A stretch of DNA of 64,000 bases from Bradyrhizobium sp. CB82 (GCF_029714405.1 NZ_CP121650.1:992001-1056000), one strand, 5' to 3'. Positions 45,491-55,230 are shown, numbered from the stretch's first letter. Notes: a model not told the origin generated them from the sequence alone. A program made the numbers and translations.

Positions 45491-45865
45491 ATGGACAACG
45501 ATCGGATTGCCGGATCAGCCAAGGAGTTTGCCGGACGCGTCGAAGGTGCGGTCGGTGAGATGACGGGAGACGCGAGGACGCAGGCCTCGGCCAAGGCGCG
45601 CGAAGCGGCCGGCACCGTGCAGAACCTGTACGGCCAGGCGAAGGATGCCGCGCGTGATGCCACGGATACCGCGGCCGGTTACGCGAAGGACGCCTATGAA
45701 GCCGGCCAGGATACATTCCGCGACGGGACGCAGGCCCTGGCAAAGAGAGTGCAGGACAATCCGCTCGGCGCGCTGCTGGTCGCCGGCGGCATCGGCTTTG
45801 CGCTCGCGCTGTTGATGTCGCGGCCAGCCCGCCGCCCGCCGCCGCGCTGGCGCTACTACGGCTAG
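45491..45865 (+). CDS. CsbD-like protein with C-terminal membrane anchor
   Basis: This 124-residue protein starts with a CsbD-like repeat (MDNDRIAGSAKEFAGRVEGA). An Ala/Lys/Asp-rich helix and a DUF883-like C-terminus follow, with a transmembrane segment (PLGALLVAGGIGFALALLMS) and an Arg/Pro tail. It appears to be a fusion of the two stress-protein themes found as separate genes at 17.7 and 21.3 kb. GAGGAGG precedes the start, and an EcfG-like promoter lies upstream. Confidence 0.83.
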   Translation: MDNDRIAGSAKEFAGRVEGAVGEMTGDARTQASAKAREAAGTVQNLYGQAKDAARDATDTAAGYAKDAYEAGQDTFRDGTQALAKRVQDNPLGALLVAGGIGFALALLMSRPARRPPPRWRYYG

Positions 45866-45876
45866 CCTACACGAGA

Positions 45877-47583
45877 CTATCGCGGCGGATTGAATTCCGC
45901 CGATCGCCCAACGTTGGCCGGTGGACGCGGTATCGCCGGATTCATGTTGGGATTGCGCGGCGGCTGCGGCGCCAGTTGACGGGGCGGCGATGGCGAGCCG
46001 AAGCCGAAGAAATCGCGTAGCGACGGCGTTGTCTGCGCCGGTTGCTGCACCTGCGGCTTCCTCGGCGCGAGCTTTGGCGGCGCCACCGCGGCGGCAGCAT
46101 TCGGCGCAGTCCCCGCATTTGGATTGGCGGCCCCGCCCTCAGGCGTCGTCGTCGCGACCGGCGTATCACCCTTGGCCTGCTCGCGACCGACCTCGCGCCG
46201 TGGCCAGGCATAGTCATCGGCGCGGCCTGCCGGCGGCGTCAACGGCTCGCCCTTCACCAGCGTCTTGGCCGCGAGTGCATCGACTGCGGCCGGACGCGAT
46301 CCCGGTCCGCCCAGCAACTGGTCGGTCGCGATCGAGGCCGCAACCAGCGGCACGATTGGCCCCGCAAGCGGCCGCGGCGCGGGCTTGCCGGGCTCGGCGC
46401 TGGTATCGGGCGTTGCCGGCTCGCTCGGCAATGCGATCGGGCCTGAGCGCCCCGCCAGCAGACGCGTAATCTCGCGCTCGACATAGTGTGCGAGCTTGCG
46501 TGCGCCGGCCTTGGTGAAATAGACGCCATCAGAGGTGCGGAGCTGACGGATCTGGCCTTCGAAATCGGGGCCTTTCTGGAGGAAGCGGCCCGCTTCGTCG
46601 ACAAAGCCGTCCCAGACGTCGACATAGGTGATGCCGGCCTTGGCCGCGCCTTCGCGATAGAGCGAGTCCAGGAATAGCATGTCCGCGGTACCCTTCGGAC
46701 CGCGGATCGCGGGCAGGCCGACCCAGAGCACCGGCACGCCCTTGGCCTTGAGCACGCCGATCAGCTCCTCCATCTTCTTGCCATAGAGCTCGACCCAACG
46801 GTCGTCGCGGAATTCATAGACACCGTTCGGCGAGCGCGCGGTCTTTTCCGGTGCCGCGGTCTGTGGCGCATCGGCATTGTCGGCTTCGTCCTGCGGTAGG
46901 TCGGTGTCTGCCGGCTTGTCGTCGGGTTTGGCGGCGGCATCCGTGCCTGGCTTGGCGTCGGTCTTTGCATCGCCCGGCTTACCTTGCTTGGCGCGCGCGC
47001 CCTTGTCGTTCTTCTTGTCCGCAGGCTTGTCGGATTTGTCCGGCGCGGGCTCACGAATCGCCATGCGGTCGTTCAGGCCGAGCATCACGACGATGACGTC
47101 GGGCTTCTCGGTCTCGAGAATGCCCTTGGCCGCGGCGGCCCAGTCCGAGGGCTCACCTTTCGGCTGGTACTTGATGAGGCCGGAGGTGGTCTTGTGCTTG
47201 CGGATCACGCCCATGTCGGGCTGTTCGGTGTAGGCGTCCTCCAGACCATAGGCGAGCCAGTCGGCCATGGAGTCGCCGATCACGAGCACGTTCTTCTCAG
47301 CGATTGTATCGCGCTTGGCCGGCGCCGGTGCGCGCGAGAAATCCTGGCGCGGCGCCTGCTGCTGTTGCTGCTGCTGGAAGGGTGTGAAGAAGTCGCCGCC
47401 GAACCAGCCGCCGCCTCCGCTGCGCGGCGGCGCGGGCCGCGACGGTCCGCCGAAGCCGGGGAAGTTGAAGAACTGCGCCGATGCAGGGCCCGCAACCGAC
47501 ACCATGATCGCAAGCGCCGTCCCCAGCGCGATCAACGGGCCGGTCTCGGTCAGCGCCCTGAAAAATGATTTCGGCTTCGACAT
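45877..47583 (-). CDS. Exported SGNH-like DUF459 protein
   Basis: This 568-residue protein has a signal peptide (LIALGTALAIMVSVAGPASA), a Gly/Pro/Gln-rich linker, and an SGNH domain in two parts, with GDSMADWLAYGLEDAYTEQP and MLGLND. They are split by a Lys/Asp/Ala-rich insertion of about 70 residues at 180-250. The final block reads DGVYFTKAGARKLAHYV, where SGNH hydrolases normally have a catalytic DxxH, so the His is a Tyr here. The C-terminal 150 residues are Pro-rich and disordered. It could modify envelope polysaccharide or be a non-catalytic relative. Confidence 0.82.
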   Translation of the reverse strand: MSKPKSFFRALTETGPLIALGTALAIMVSVAGPASAQFFNFPGFGGPSRPAPPRSGGGGWFGGDFFTPFQQQQQQQAPRQDFSRAPAPAKRDTIAEKNVLVIGDSMADWLAYGLEDAYTEQPDMGVIRKHKTTSGLIKYQPKGEPSDWAAAAKGILETEKPDVIVVMLGLNDRMAIREPAPDKSDKPADKKNDKGARAKQGKPGDAKTDAKPGTDAAAKPDDKPADTDLPQDEADNADAPQTAAPEKTARSPNGVYEFRDDRWVELYGKKMEELIGVLKAKGVPVLWVGLPAIRGPKGTADMLFLDSLYREGAAKAGITYVDVWDGFVDEAGRFLQKGPDFEGQIRQLRTSDGVYFTKAGARKLAHYVEREITRLLAGRSGPIALPSEPATPDTSAEPGKPAPRPLAGPIVPLVAASIATDQLLGGPGSRPAAVDALAAKTLVKGEPLTPPAGRADDYAWPRREVGREQAKGDTPVATTTPEGGAANPNAGTAPNAAAAVAPPKLAPRKPQVQQPAQTTPSLRDFFGFGSPSPPRQLAPQPPRNPNMNPAIPRPPANVGRSAEFNPPR

Positions 47584-47737
47584 GCTACAGGCGCGCCAGG
47601 GTTTTCGAATTGGTCCGATATAATAACGGAATCGGGCCGCAAACGGGCAGATTTGATTGCACCATACACTGGGGAACCGCCGCCGCCGTCAAGGGCGGAG
47701 GCCGGATTTCGTGCTCACGGTTACTTTCGGGACGGAT

Positions 47738-49111
47738 TTACCGCCGGCGCAGCCGTTCCAGCATGTCGGAGGAGGCAAATCCGTCCGCCGGAGCCCCGAT
47801 CGAGGCCTGGAAGTTGCGCAAGGCGTCGCGGGTCTGGCCGCCAAACTGGCCGTCGGACGTGCTTTTGTAGAAGCCGCGTTGGGCCAGGAGCTGCTGCAAT
47901 TCCAGCCGCTCGGCCCGGGACAGTTCCCGCTCCTGCCGCGGCCACGGCTGCACGAACGGCTGGCCGCCCCGCAAGCGATCAGCGAAATGGCCGATCGCGA
48001 GCGCATAGGCCTCGGCCGGATTGTATTTCATGATCACGCGGAAGTTCTGCAGCATCAGGAAGCCCGGTCCCGCGGCGCCGGCGGGCGTCAGCAGATAGGC
48101 TTTATCGGCCGGGTGCGGGAAGGGCTGGCCGGTGGCGCGGGTGATCCCAAGCTTTTCCCACTGCGCGATCGTCATCGCCTTGGCGCGGTCCGCCAGCATG
48201 AAGTCGAAGCCCTGGGGCACCACGACCTCATAGCCCCAGCTCGCGCCGCTCTGCCAGCCGTCCTTCTTCAGATTGTTGGCGGTGGAGGCGATCAGATCGG
48301 CCGGGTCGTCGACGACGTCGCGCCTTCCGTCACCATCGGCATCCACCGCAAAGCGTTTGAACGCGGTCGGCATGAATTGCGTCGGGCCGAACGCGCCGGC
48401 CCAGGAGCCGCGCATCTGTTCGGGCCGCAGATCGCCGCGGTTGAGGATCTCCAGCGCGGAGAGGAATTCATCCTTGAAATAGGCTTGGCGGCGGCCGATG
48501 CAGGCCAACGTCGCGGTGGATTGCAGCACACTGCGGTCGCCGATCTGGGTCGAGTAGTTGGATTCGATGCCCCAGATCGCCGCGATGATATAGCGATCGA
48601 CGCCGTAGGCTTTCTCGGTGGCGTCGAACTGCGCCTTGTACCTTGCAAGGATCTCCTTGCCCTTGGCGAGGCGGTTGTCGTTCACGAGAATGTCGAGATA
48701 ATCCCAGATCGACTTGGTGAACTCCGGCTGCGAGTCCAGGAGATCCATGATGCGCAACTCCGGCGTGAGCCCTGTGGTGAAGCGCTGAAAGTTCTCCTGC
48801 GTGACGTTGCGACGCGCGGCATCGGGCCACATCGATGCAATGCAATTGTCAAAATTGGCCGCGGCCCCCCGGATCGCGGCCGCGGTCATCAAGGGATGGC
48901 CGGACGCACCGTCCTCGCCGCTCCAGGGCTGGACGCCACCGGGACCGGGCGCCGGTTGCGCGGGCGACGGGCTTTGACCGGAAAAAATGCTGCCGAACAG
49001 GTCCGATAAGCCGTTTGATCCCTGCGCGCGCGCTTGAAGCGGGAACAGGAGGGTGACCGCAACCAGGGTTGCGCTGGTCATGCCTGCAAGTCCTGCCATC
49101 GATCGCGTCAT
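47738..49111 (-). CDS. Lytic murein transglycosylase (MltB-like) with peptidoglycan-binding domain
   Basis: This 457-residue protein has a signal peptide (SATLVAVTLLFPLQARAQ). The SLT_2/MltB catalytic domain spans about 85-375, with GVDRYIIAAIWGIESNYSTQ containing the catalytic Glu, GSWAGAFGPTQFMPTAFKR and VDADGDGRRDVVDDPADLIA. The C-terminal PG_binding_1 domain (QQLLAQRGFYKSTSDGQFGG) follows. It cleaves glycan strands to 1,6-anhydro ends in the periplasm. Confidence 0.9.
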   Translation of the reverse strand: MTRSMAGLAGMTSATLVAVTLLFPLQARAQGSNGLSDLFGSIFSGQSPSPAQPAPGPGGVQPWSGEDGASGHPLMTAAAIRGAAANFDNCIASMWPDAARRNVTQENFQRFTTGLTPELRIMDLLDSQPEFTKSIWDYLDILVNDNRLAKGKEILARYKAQFDATEKAYGVDRYIIAAIWGIESNYSTQIGDRSVLQSTATLACIGRRQAYFKDEFLSALEILNRGDLRPEQMRGSWAGAFGPTQFMPTAFKRFAVDADGDGRRDVVDDPADLIASTANNLKKDGWQSGASWGYEVVVPQGFDFMLADRAKAMTIAQWEKLGITRATGQPFPHPADKAYLLTPAGAAGPGFLMLQNFRVIMKYNPAEAYALAIGHFADRLRGGQPFVQPWPRQERELSRAERLELQQLLAQRGFYKSTSDGQFGGQTRDALRNFQASIGAPADGFASSDMLERLRRR

Positions 49112-49315
49112 GTCCCACCTATGCGGCCAAAATCCGGCTGCAGGAGGCCCTTGTTACGGTTGCCAATGTCTTAACAAAGGTGAAGTTTTGGTGGCGGCCT
49201 TTTCCTCAAATCTAGGAGGCAGGGGCCCAACATCCGCCTTTGTTACCGGCTGCAAACCGGCTAGCAAGATGTCATTGCTCCACGTCCGCACGTCCCAAGG
49301 TATTCGATCAATCCC

Positions 49316-50191
49316 ATGAAAATCCGCAAAGCCGTATTCCCCGTCGCCGGCCTCGGCACCCGCGTGCTGCCTGCCACCAAGGCGATGCCCAAGGAAATGC
49401 TCACCATCGTCGACAAGCCGCTGATCCAATACGTCTATGACGAGGCCAGGGAGGCCGGGATCGAGCATTTCGTCTTCGTCACCGGGCGCAACAAGGCCGT
49501 CATCGAGGACCATTTCGACCGCATGTTCGAGCTCGACTCTACGCTTGCCGCGCGCGGCAAGACGGCCGAGCAGGAGGTTCTGGCGCAGAACCAGCCGGAG
49601 GCCGGCGCGGTCAGCTTCACCCGCCAGCAGGCGCCGCTTGGTCTCGGACACGCGGTCTGGTGCGCGCGCGACATCGTCGGCAACGAGCCGTTTGCGGTCG
49701 TGCTGCCCGACGAACTCGTGCTCAACACGCCGGGTTGCCTGAAGCAGATGATCGAGGCCGCAAGCCAGCTTGGCGAGAAGTCCAACGTGCTTGCGGTCGA
49801 GGCCGTGCCGGACCATCTCACGCATCAATACGGTATCTGCGGCGTGGGAAAACGCGCCGGCAAGATCTTCGAGGTCGACGGCATGGTGGAGAAGCCGCCG
49901 AAGGGCACCGCGCCCTCCAACCTGTCGATCACCGGCCGCTACATTCTCCAGCCCGAGATCTTCAAGATCCTGGAGACCCAGGAACGCGGCGCCGGTGGCG
50001 AGATCCAGCTCACCGATGCCATGATTGGGCTTGCCAAGTCGCAGAAGTTCTACGGCGTCGAGTTCGAAGGCGAGCGCCATGATTGCGGCTCCAAGGCCGG
50101 CTTCCTGCGCGCCAACATCGCCTACGGCCTGAAGCGCCCCGAGCTGCGCGACGGCCTGCTCGCGGAGATGAAGAAGTATCTGGGCGGATAG
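49316..50191 (+). CDS. galU: UTP-glucose-1-phosphate uridylyltransferase
   Basis: This 291-residue protein has the nucleotidyltransferase start AVFPVAGLGTRVLPATKAMP and KEMLTIVDKPLIQYVYDEA, then ETEKP-like MVEKPPKGTAPSNLSITGRY and GGEIQLTDAM. It makes UDP-glucose for exopolysaccharide, cyclic glucan and LPS synthesis. It is divergent from the lytic transglycosylase, with 204 bases between them, and followed by a palindromic repeat. Confidence 0.95.
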   Translation: MKIRKAVFPVAGLGTRVLPATKAMPKEMLTIVDKPLIQYVYDEAREAGIEHFVFVTGRNKAVIEDHFDRMFELDSTLAARGKTAEQEVLAQNQPEAGAVSFTRQQAPLGLGHAVWCARDIVGNEPFAVVLPDELVLNTPGCLKQMIEAASQLGEKSNVLAVEAVPDHLTHQYGICGVGKRAGKIFEVDGMVEKPPKGTAPSNLSITGRYILQPEIFKILETQERGAGGEIQLTDAMIGLAKSQKFYGVEFEGERHDCGSKAGFLRANIAYGLKRPELRDGLLAEMKKYLGG

Positions 50192-50207
50192 CGCGCTATC
50201 TCTCCAT

Positions 50208-50292
50208 GTCATTGCGAGGAGCGAAGCGACGAAGCAATACAGAATCCCGCCCCGGTGACAACCTGGATTGCTTCGCTTCGCTCGCAATGACG
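50208..50292. repeat. Palindromic intergenic repeat, type B, copy 1
   Basis: GTCATTGCGAGGAGCGAAGC at the left and GCTTCGCTCGCAATGACGG at the right form a long imperfect hairpin. A second copy is at 60009. It lies between convergent genes. Confidence 0.8.
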
Positions 50293-50306
50293 GCGGTGTG
50301 GCGGCC

Positions 50307-51806
50307 TCACGCCACCAGCGACAGTTTCGGAAGGTTCGCGACCACGGACTGGTTACGACCGCCGGCCTTGGCGGCGTAGAGCGCCTTGTCTGCGGCGGTC
50401 ACCAGGATGGACCAGTCGACTCCCGCCGTAGGGACGAGACTCGCGATGCCGCACGACACCGTCGTGCTCGCCTGGTCGTCGGACCAGCCCTGCACCTTGC
50501 AGCGGATCGTCTCGGCGATCCTGAACGCGTCGGCTTCCGAGGTGCCTGGCAGCAGCACGGCAAATTCCTCGCCACCATAGCGCGCGGCGCAATCGCCGGC
50601 GCGACGCACGGAATCGGAGATGCAGATGGCGATGCCGACCAGCACCTGGTCGCCGGCCTGGTGGCCGAACGTGTCGTTGTAGGCCTTGAAATGATCGGCA
50701 TCGATCATCAGCAGCGCGACCGGCGTCTTCTGCCGCATCGCGCGCCGCCATTCGACGTCGATGACGGAATCGAACTTGCGGCGGTTACGCAGGCCTGTGA
50801 GCGCGTCGGTGGTCGCCATCTCCTCGAGCTTGTCCTCGGCCTTGGCCCGCCGGCCGATTTCGCGCGCCAACACGGCAGTCGAGCCGAGCAAGAACAATGC
50901 GAGCACCAGCACCACGGCGCCGATGCGCAGGGCTTCCTTCTGCCAGAGCTCGAACACGGCACTGAGCGGCTTGCCCGCGACGACGTACAGGGGGGTGGTG
51001 ATACTGCTGCTGCGGACATAAAGGCGCGGCGTCGCGTCCACCGGACCCTGTCCCGCGTAGGAGCGGGCTTCCTTGAGAATCTCCGGCTTCCGGTTCCGCG
51101 GGTCGCCCAGATTCCTGCCGATCACGTCGAGATCGAACGGCCGACGCATCATGATAGTGCGGTCGCGCCTCAGCACGGTGATGGTGTCCTCGGGGTCGAG
51201 GCTCAGCCGCTCGAACAGCTCGTGGAAATAGCTGAAGCGGATCGAGCCGGCGACGACGCCCATGAAGCCGCCGTCCTGATCGCTGACGCGCCGGCTCAGC
51301 ACGATGGCATAGGCGCCACGAAACAGCATCGGGCGGCTGATGAACAGCCCCGCATTGGGGTCGTCGCGATGAACCCTGAAATACTCCTCGTCGGCGCGGT
51401 TCTCCGGGACCGGGTCGAGCGTGGATGCGTCGATGGTCAGCTCGCCGTCGGCGTCGAACACCTGAATGGCGCCAAAATGCTTGGCGGTCGTCGCGTGGTC
51501 GAACAGGATCAATTGCCGGATCGGTTTGCTGACCGTCGCGATCTCGGGCAGCAGCATGTTGCTGGCCACCGCCTTCAGCGACAGGTCGTAGATCTCGATG
51601 TTGCGGCTGATGTCGGCCTCGATGGTCGTGGCCAGGTTTTCCAGGGTCTGGCGGGCGAGCGCCTCCTCGCCGCGGCGCATGTCCAGCATCACGTTGACGC
51701 AAATGGCGGAAAAGCCGATCACCGTCACGACCGACGAGAGGATCAGCAGCTTCGCCGAGATCCGCCACGGCCACCGCGCCGTGCCTTCGCGCCATCCAGA
51801 CAGCAT
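50307..51806 (-). CDS. Membrane diguanylate cyclase with periplasmic sensor region
   Basis: This 499-residue protein has a first helix (ISAKLLILSSVVTVIGFSAI), a periplasmic dCACHE-like region of about 250 residues, and a second helix (IGAVVLVLALFLLGSTAVLA). A HAMP-less linker and a GGDEF domain follow, with the active-site motif RYGGEEFAVLLPG. RAGD five residues before it is an intact inhibitory site, so c-di-GMP product feedback is expected. It should synthesise c-di-GMP in response to an extracellular ligand, as yet unknown. Confidence 0.9.
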   Translation of the reverse strand: MLSGWREGTARWPWRISAKLLILSSVVTVIGFSAICVNVMLDMRRGEEALARQTLENLATTIEADISRNIEIYDLSLKAVASNMLLPEIATVSKPIRQLILFDHATTAKHFGAIQVFDADGELTIDASTLDPVPENRADEEYFRVHRDDPNAGLFISRPMLFRGAYAIVLSRRVSDQDGGFMGVVAGSIRFSYFHELFERLSLDPEDTITVLRRDRTIMMRRPFDLDVIGRNLGDPRNRKPEILKEARSYAGQGPVDATPRLYVRSSSITTPLYVVAGKPLSAVFELWQKEALRIGAVVLVLALFLLGSTAVLAREIGRRAKAEDKLEEMATTDALTGLRNRRKFDSVIDVEWRRAMRQKTPVALLMIDADHFKAYNDTFGHQAGDQVLVGIAICISDSVRRAGDCAARYGGEEFAVLLPGTSEADAFRIAETIRCKVQGWSDDQASTTVSCGIASLVPTAGVDWSILVTAADKALYAAKAGGRNQSVVANLPKLSLVA

Positions 51807-51943
51807 CGCTTGCTCCCGACACTAGTGGATGCACCTGAAATCTTGAGTAGTCTTTAAGCTGGGACGCCGGCGCGGCAATCAGTTAAGAAACGGTTTCCGG
51901 GACTAGCGTTTTTCGGCAGGGTTAACCGGATCAACGGTCGAGG

Positions 51944-52216
51944 ATGGCGGTGAACGATTACGACGCGCTGCGTGATTACCTGATGCGGCAGAAGCAGATC
52001 GAGTTCGTGCTGAGCTTTGATCAGATCGAGGAGATCATCGGCGCCGCCCTGCCGCGCGCAGCGCAGCGCGCCTCATGGTGGGACAGCCTGCGTAGCCCCG
52101 ACATCCAGATGCCGCAGCGCGAAGCCTGCCTCGCCGCCGGCTTCACGGCGACGCGGATGCCGGACGGCAAGAGCGTGCGGTTCCGGCGGATGCCAAGCGA
52201 GCGGCGACGAAACTAG
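51944..52216 (+). CDS. Small DUF7662-like protein
   Basis: This 90-residue soluble protein reads YDALRDYLMRQKQIEFVLSF, then DQIEEIIGAALPRAAQ, WWDSLRSPD and ACLAAGFTATRM. This is the pattern of the widespread small DUF7662 family, often near restriction or regulatory genes, with no known activity. Its TAG stop overlaps the stop of the facing c-di-GMP gene through the shared CTAG. Confidence 0.72.
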   Translation: MAVNDYDALRDYLMRQKQIEFVLSFDQIEEIIGAALPRAAQRASWWDSLRSPDIQMPQREACLAAGFTATRMPDGKSVRFRRMPSERRRN

Positions 52217-55089
52217 CTCGCCGCTTCCAGGCGCACCTCGGTGAGCAGCCGCATCGCGGCGTCGGCGTCCATCGGCTCGCCGAAGGCGAAGCCCTGGGCG
52301 TATTCGCACCCCAACTGGTAAAGCTCGACCGCGTCGGAGTCGGTCTCGGCACCTTCGGCCACCACGTCCATGCCGAGATCATGCGCGAGCGCGATGATCG
52401 ATTTCAGGATCACGGGGCGGGTGCCGCGGCTCGTGGTGCGCACGAAGGACTGATCGATCTTGATGGTGTCGAACGGGAAGCGCTGGAGATAGGCGAGCGA
52501 GGAATGGCCGGTGCCGAAATCGTCGAGCGACAGCCCGGTGCCGAGCTCGCGGATCCGCGTCAGCATTTGCGCGGCGTGCTCCGGATTCTCCATCACCAGC
52601 GATTCCGTCAATTCCAGCTTCAGCGTGCCGCGGGCGACCGAAGAGCGCGACAGCACGGTGCGGATATCGTGGATGAGGTCGTGGCGGAGCAATTGCCGCG
52701 AGGAGACGTTGACGGATGCGAAGATCGGCTCGCGCGAGCGCATCGCGCGCTGCCAGACCGAAAGCTGTTTTGCGGTCTGGTCGAGCACGAACATGCCGAG
52801 ATCGACGATCAGGCCGGTCTCTTCCGCAATCGTGATGAATTCCGACGGCGACATCCGCCCGAGCTTGGGATGATCCCAGCGCGACAGCGCCTCGAAGCCG
52901 GCGATCGAACGGTCTTCCAGCCGCACGATCGGCTGGTAGAGGATGGTGATCTCCTGCCGCTCGATGGCGCGGCGGAGCTCGCTCTCAAGTGTCAGGCGGT
53001 CGGTTTTTCGCGCGCGCATGACGGGCTTATAGACATCAATGCGGTCGCCGCCGATGCGCTTGGAATGATACATCGCAAGCTCGGCGTCCTTGATGATCTC
53101 GTCCGTCAGTTGGACTTGCGGATCGGAAAGCGCGAGGCCAATCGAGGCGGTGAGGAAAATCTCGCGGTCGTTGAAGGCGATCGGCGCGCGGATGGTCTTG
53201 CGGATGGTCTCGGCGAAGGCGGTGATGCGGGCCGGGTCCTGCTCCGACAGCAGGATCAGGCCGAACTGGTCACCGGCGAGCCGCGCCAGCGTATCTTGCG
53301 GTTTCAGGATGCGGGTGAGGCGGCGGGCGAGCGTGAGCAGGATGGAATCGCCGACCGCGATGCCGACGGAATCGTTGACCTGCTTGAAGCGGTCGAGATC
53401 GATCACCATCAGCGTCGGCCGCAGCGTCGGCACGGTCTTGGCGAGATTCGCGACGGCACCGAGGCGGTCCATGAACAGCTTGCGGTTGGGCAGGCCGGTC
53501 AGATTGTCATGCACGGAATCATGCAGCAGGCGCTCTTCGGCATTGCGCAGCTCGGTGACGTCGGTGAGCGTGCCGACGACGCGCGAGACCTCGCCGTCGG
53601 AACCGACCACGGGCCGTGCCTTCAGCGCGAACCACATGAAATGGCCGTCTGGGGTGCGCAGGCGGAAGTCCTGCACGAGGCGGCCGCGGCGCTGGTCGAG
53701 CACGCTGTCCAGCGCGGCACGGAAGCGATCCTGGTCGAGCGGATGCAGCACCTCCAGCCAGGTCGCCGCCGGTCCTTCCAGCGTGCCGCGTTTCAGCCCT
53801 AACAGCGCTTCGGTCTCCGGGCTGGTGAACACCTTGTCGGCGGAAACGTCCCAGTCCCAGATCAGATCGCCGGAGCCGGCCAACGCGAGCGCCCGCCGCT
53901 CGATGTCGGACACGACCCCGGTGGTGGCGCCGCCGCCGGCGAAGGCGTGCTGCATGACCGTGAATCCGATCAGCATCACGATCAGCACGAGACCACCGAG
54001 CAGCGCGGGTCCGACGATGTCGTTGGTCACGGAGCCCGCGATCGTCATGCCGGCCGCGACCACCCAGATCACGAGCAGGAACCAGGTCGGGATCAGCAAC
54101 ACGGCGCGGTCGAAGCCGTGGGTCGAGAGATAGACGATCAACGCAAAGCCGGCGAAGGCGATCAGCACCAGCGACATGCGCGCGATGCCGGAGGCGACGG
54201 CCGGATCGAACAGCGCGAGCGCAACGAGCGAGCCCAGGAAGGCAAGCCAACCCACCGTGATGTGCGAATAGCGCACGTGCCAGCGGCTGAGGTTGAGATA
54301 GGCGAACAGGAACACCAGCAGCGTCGCGGCCAGGATCGCTTCGCCCGCCGCGCGCCAGATGCGCTCGGCGTTGTTCGACATGTCGAGCACCTTGCCCCAG
54401 AAGCCGAAATCGACGCCGATATAGACCAGCACCGCCCAGGCAAGCGCTGCGGCCGCCGGGAACATGATACTGCCCTTCACCACGAACAAAATGGTGAGCA
54501 CGAGCGCAAGCAGGCCCGAGATTCCGATCACGATACCCTGGTAGAGCGTGAACGAGTTGACCTTGTCCTTGTAGGCCTCCGGCTCCCACAGATAGAGCTG
54601 CGGCAGCTTGTCGGTGCGCAGCTCCGCGACGAAGGTGACGACGGAGCCGGGGTCGAGCGTGATGCGGAACACGTCCGCGGTCGCGCTCTCCTGGCGCTCG
54701 GGCCGGTCGCCGACCGACGGCGTGATGGTCGCGATGCGCGACAGCCCGAGGTCGGGCCACAACAGGCCGGACGAGACGATACGGTAATGCGGCGCGACGA
54801 TCAGGCGGTCGAGCTGGTCGTCGGTGTTGTTGGCGAGCGCGAACACCACCCAGTTCTGGCCACCCTCACGTGCACGCACCTCGATGCGGCGAACGATGCC
54901 GTCGGTGCCGGGCGCGGTGGACACCTGGATGCGGTCAGCGTCGCTGCGCTGGTGCTCAAGGACTGCGGTGAGGTCGATCGCGGGCGCGTCGCTGCGGACG
55001 CTGACGGCGTCAAGCGCGCGTGCAGGCGACGCGGCGACAAGAATCATGAGGCCCAGCGCTATGGGCGCGAGGCACCTGATCAGACGCAA
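52213..55089 (-). CDS. GGDEF-EAL cyclic-di-GMP enzyme with 7TM sensor and PAS domain
   Basis: This 958-residue protein has a signal sequence and a periplasmic DISM-like domain (to about residue 180), then seven hydrophobic helices (7TMR-DISM, about 185-375). A PAS domain (IWDWDVSADKVFTSPETEAL) is followed by GGDEF and EAL. The GGDEF site is degenerate (LARLAGDQFGLIL), so cyclase activity is unlikely. The EAL part keeps EALSRW, DDFGTGHSSLAYLQRFPFDT, KIDQSF and AEGAET, so phosphodiesterase activity is likely. It is divergent from the DGC only through the small gene between them. Confidence 0.9.
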   Translation of the reverse strand: MRLIRCLAPIALGLMILVAASPARALDAVSVRSDAPAIDLTAVLEHQRSDADRIQVSTAPGTDGIVRRIEVRAREGGQNWVVFALANNTDDQLDRLIVAPHYRIVSSGLLWPDLGLSRIATITPSVGDRPERQESATADVFRITLDPGSVVTFVAELRTDKLPQLYLWEPEAYKDKVNSFTLYQGIVIGISGLLALVLTILFVVKGSIMFPAAAALAWAVLVYIGVDFGFWGKVLDMSNNAERIWRAAGEAILAATLLVFLFAYLNLSRWHVRYSHITVGWLAFLGSLVALALFDPAVASGIARMSLVLIAFAGFALIVYLSTHGFDRAVLLIPTWFLLVIWVVAAGMTIAGSVTNDIVGPALLGGLVLIVMLIGFTVMQHAFAGGGATTGVVSDIERRALALAGSGDLIWDWDVSADKVFTSPETEALLGLKRGTLEGPAATWLEVLHPLDQDRFRAALDSVLDQRRGRLVQDFRLRTPDGHFMWFALKARPVVGSDGEVSRVVGTLTDVTELRNAEERLLHDSVHDNLTGLPNRKLFMDRLGAVANLAKTVPTLRPTLMVIDLDRFKQVNDSVGIAVGDSILLTLARRLTRILKPQDTLARLAGDQFGLILLSEQDPARITAFAETIRKTIRAPIAFNDREIFLTASIGLALSDPQVQLTDEIIKDAELAMYHSKRIGGDRIDVYKPVMRARKTDRLTLESELRRAIERQEITILYQPIVRLEDRSIAGFEALSRWDHPKLGRMSPSEFITIAEETGLIVDLGMFVLDQTAKQLSVWQRAMRSREPIFASVNVSSRQLLRHDLIHDIRTVLSRSSVARGTLKLELTESLVMENPEHAAQMLTRIRELGTGLSLDDFGTGHSSLAYLQRFPFDTIKIDQSFVRTTSRGTRPVILKSIIALAHDLGMDVVAEGAETDSDAVELYQLGCEYAQGFAFGEPMDADAAMRLLTEVRLEAAS

Positions 55090-55230
55090 GGTCAGTTCTC
55101 CGCGTTCGACGCAAACTCTTCAGTGTTAAGCGCATTTCCGAACGGAACGAGATGGTTCGGCGCGTCGCGATAGATGCCACGAAAGCGAGGAAAATCAAAG
55201 GGTTTCCGCCTCGCTTGCGGAGCTTGCGCG

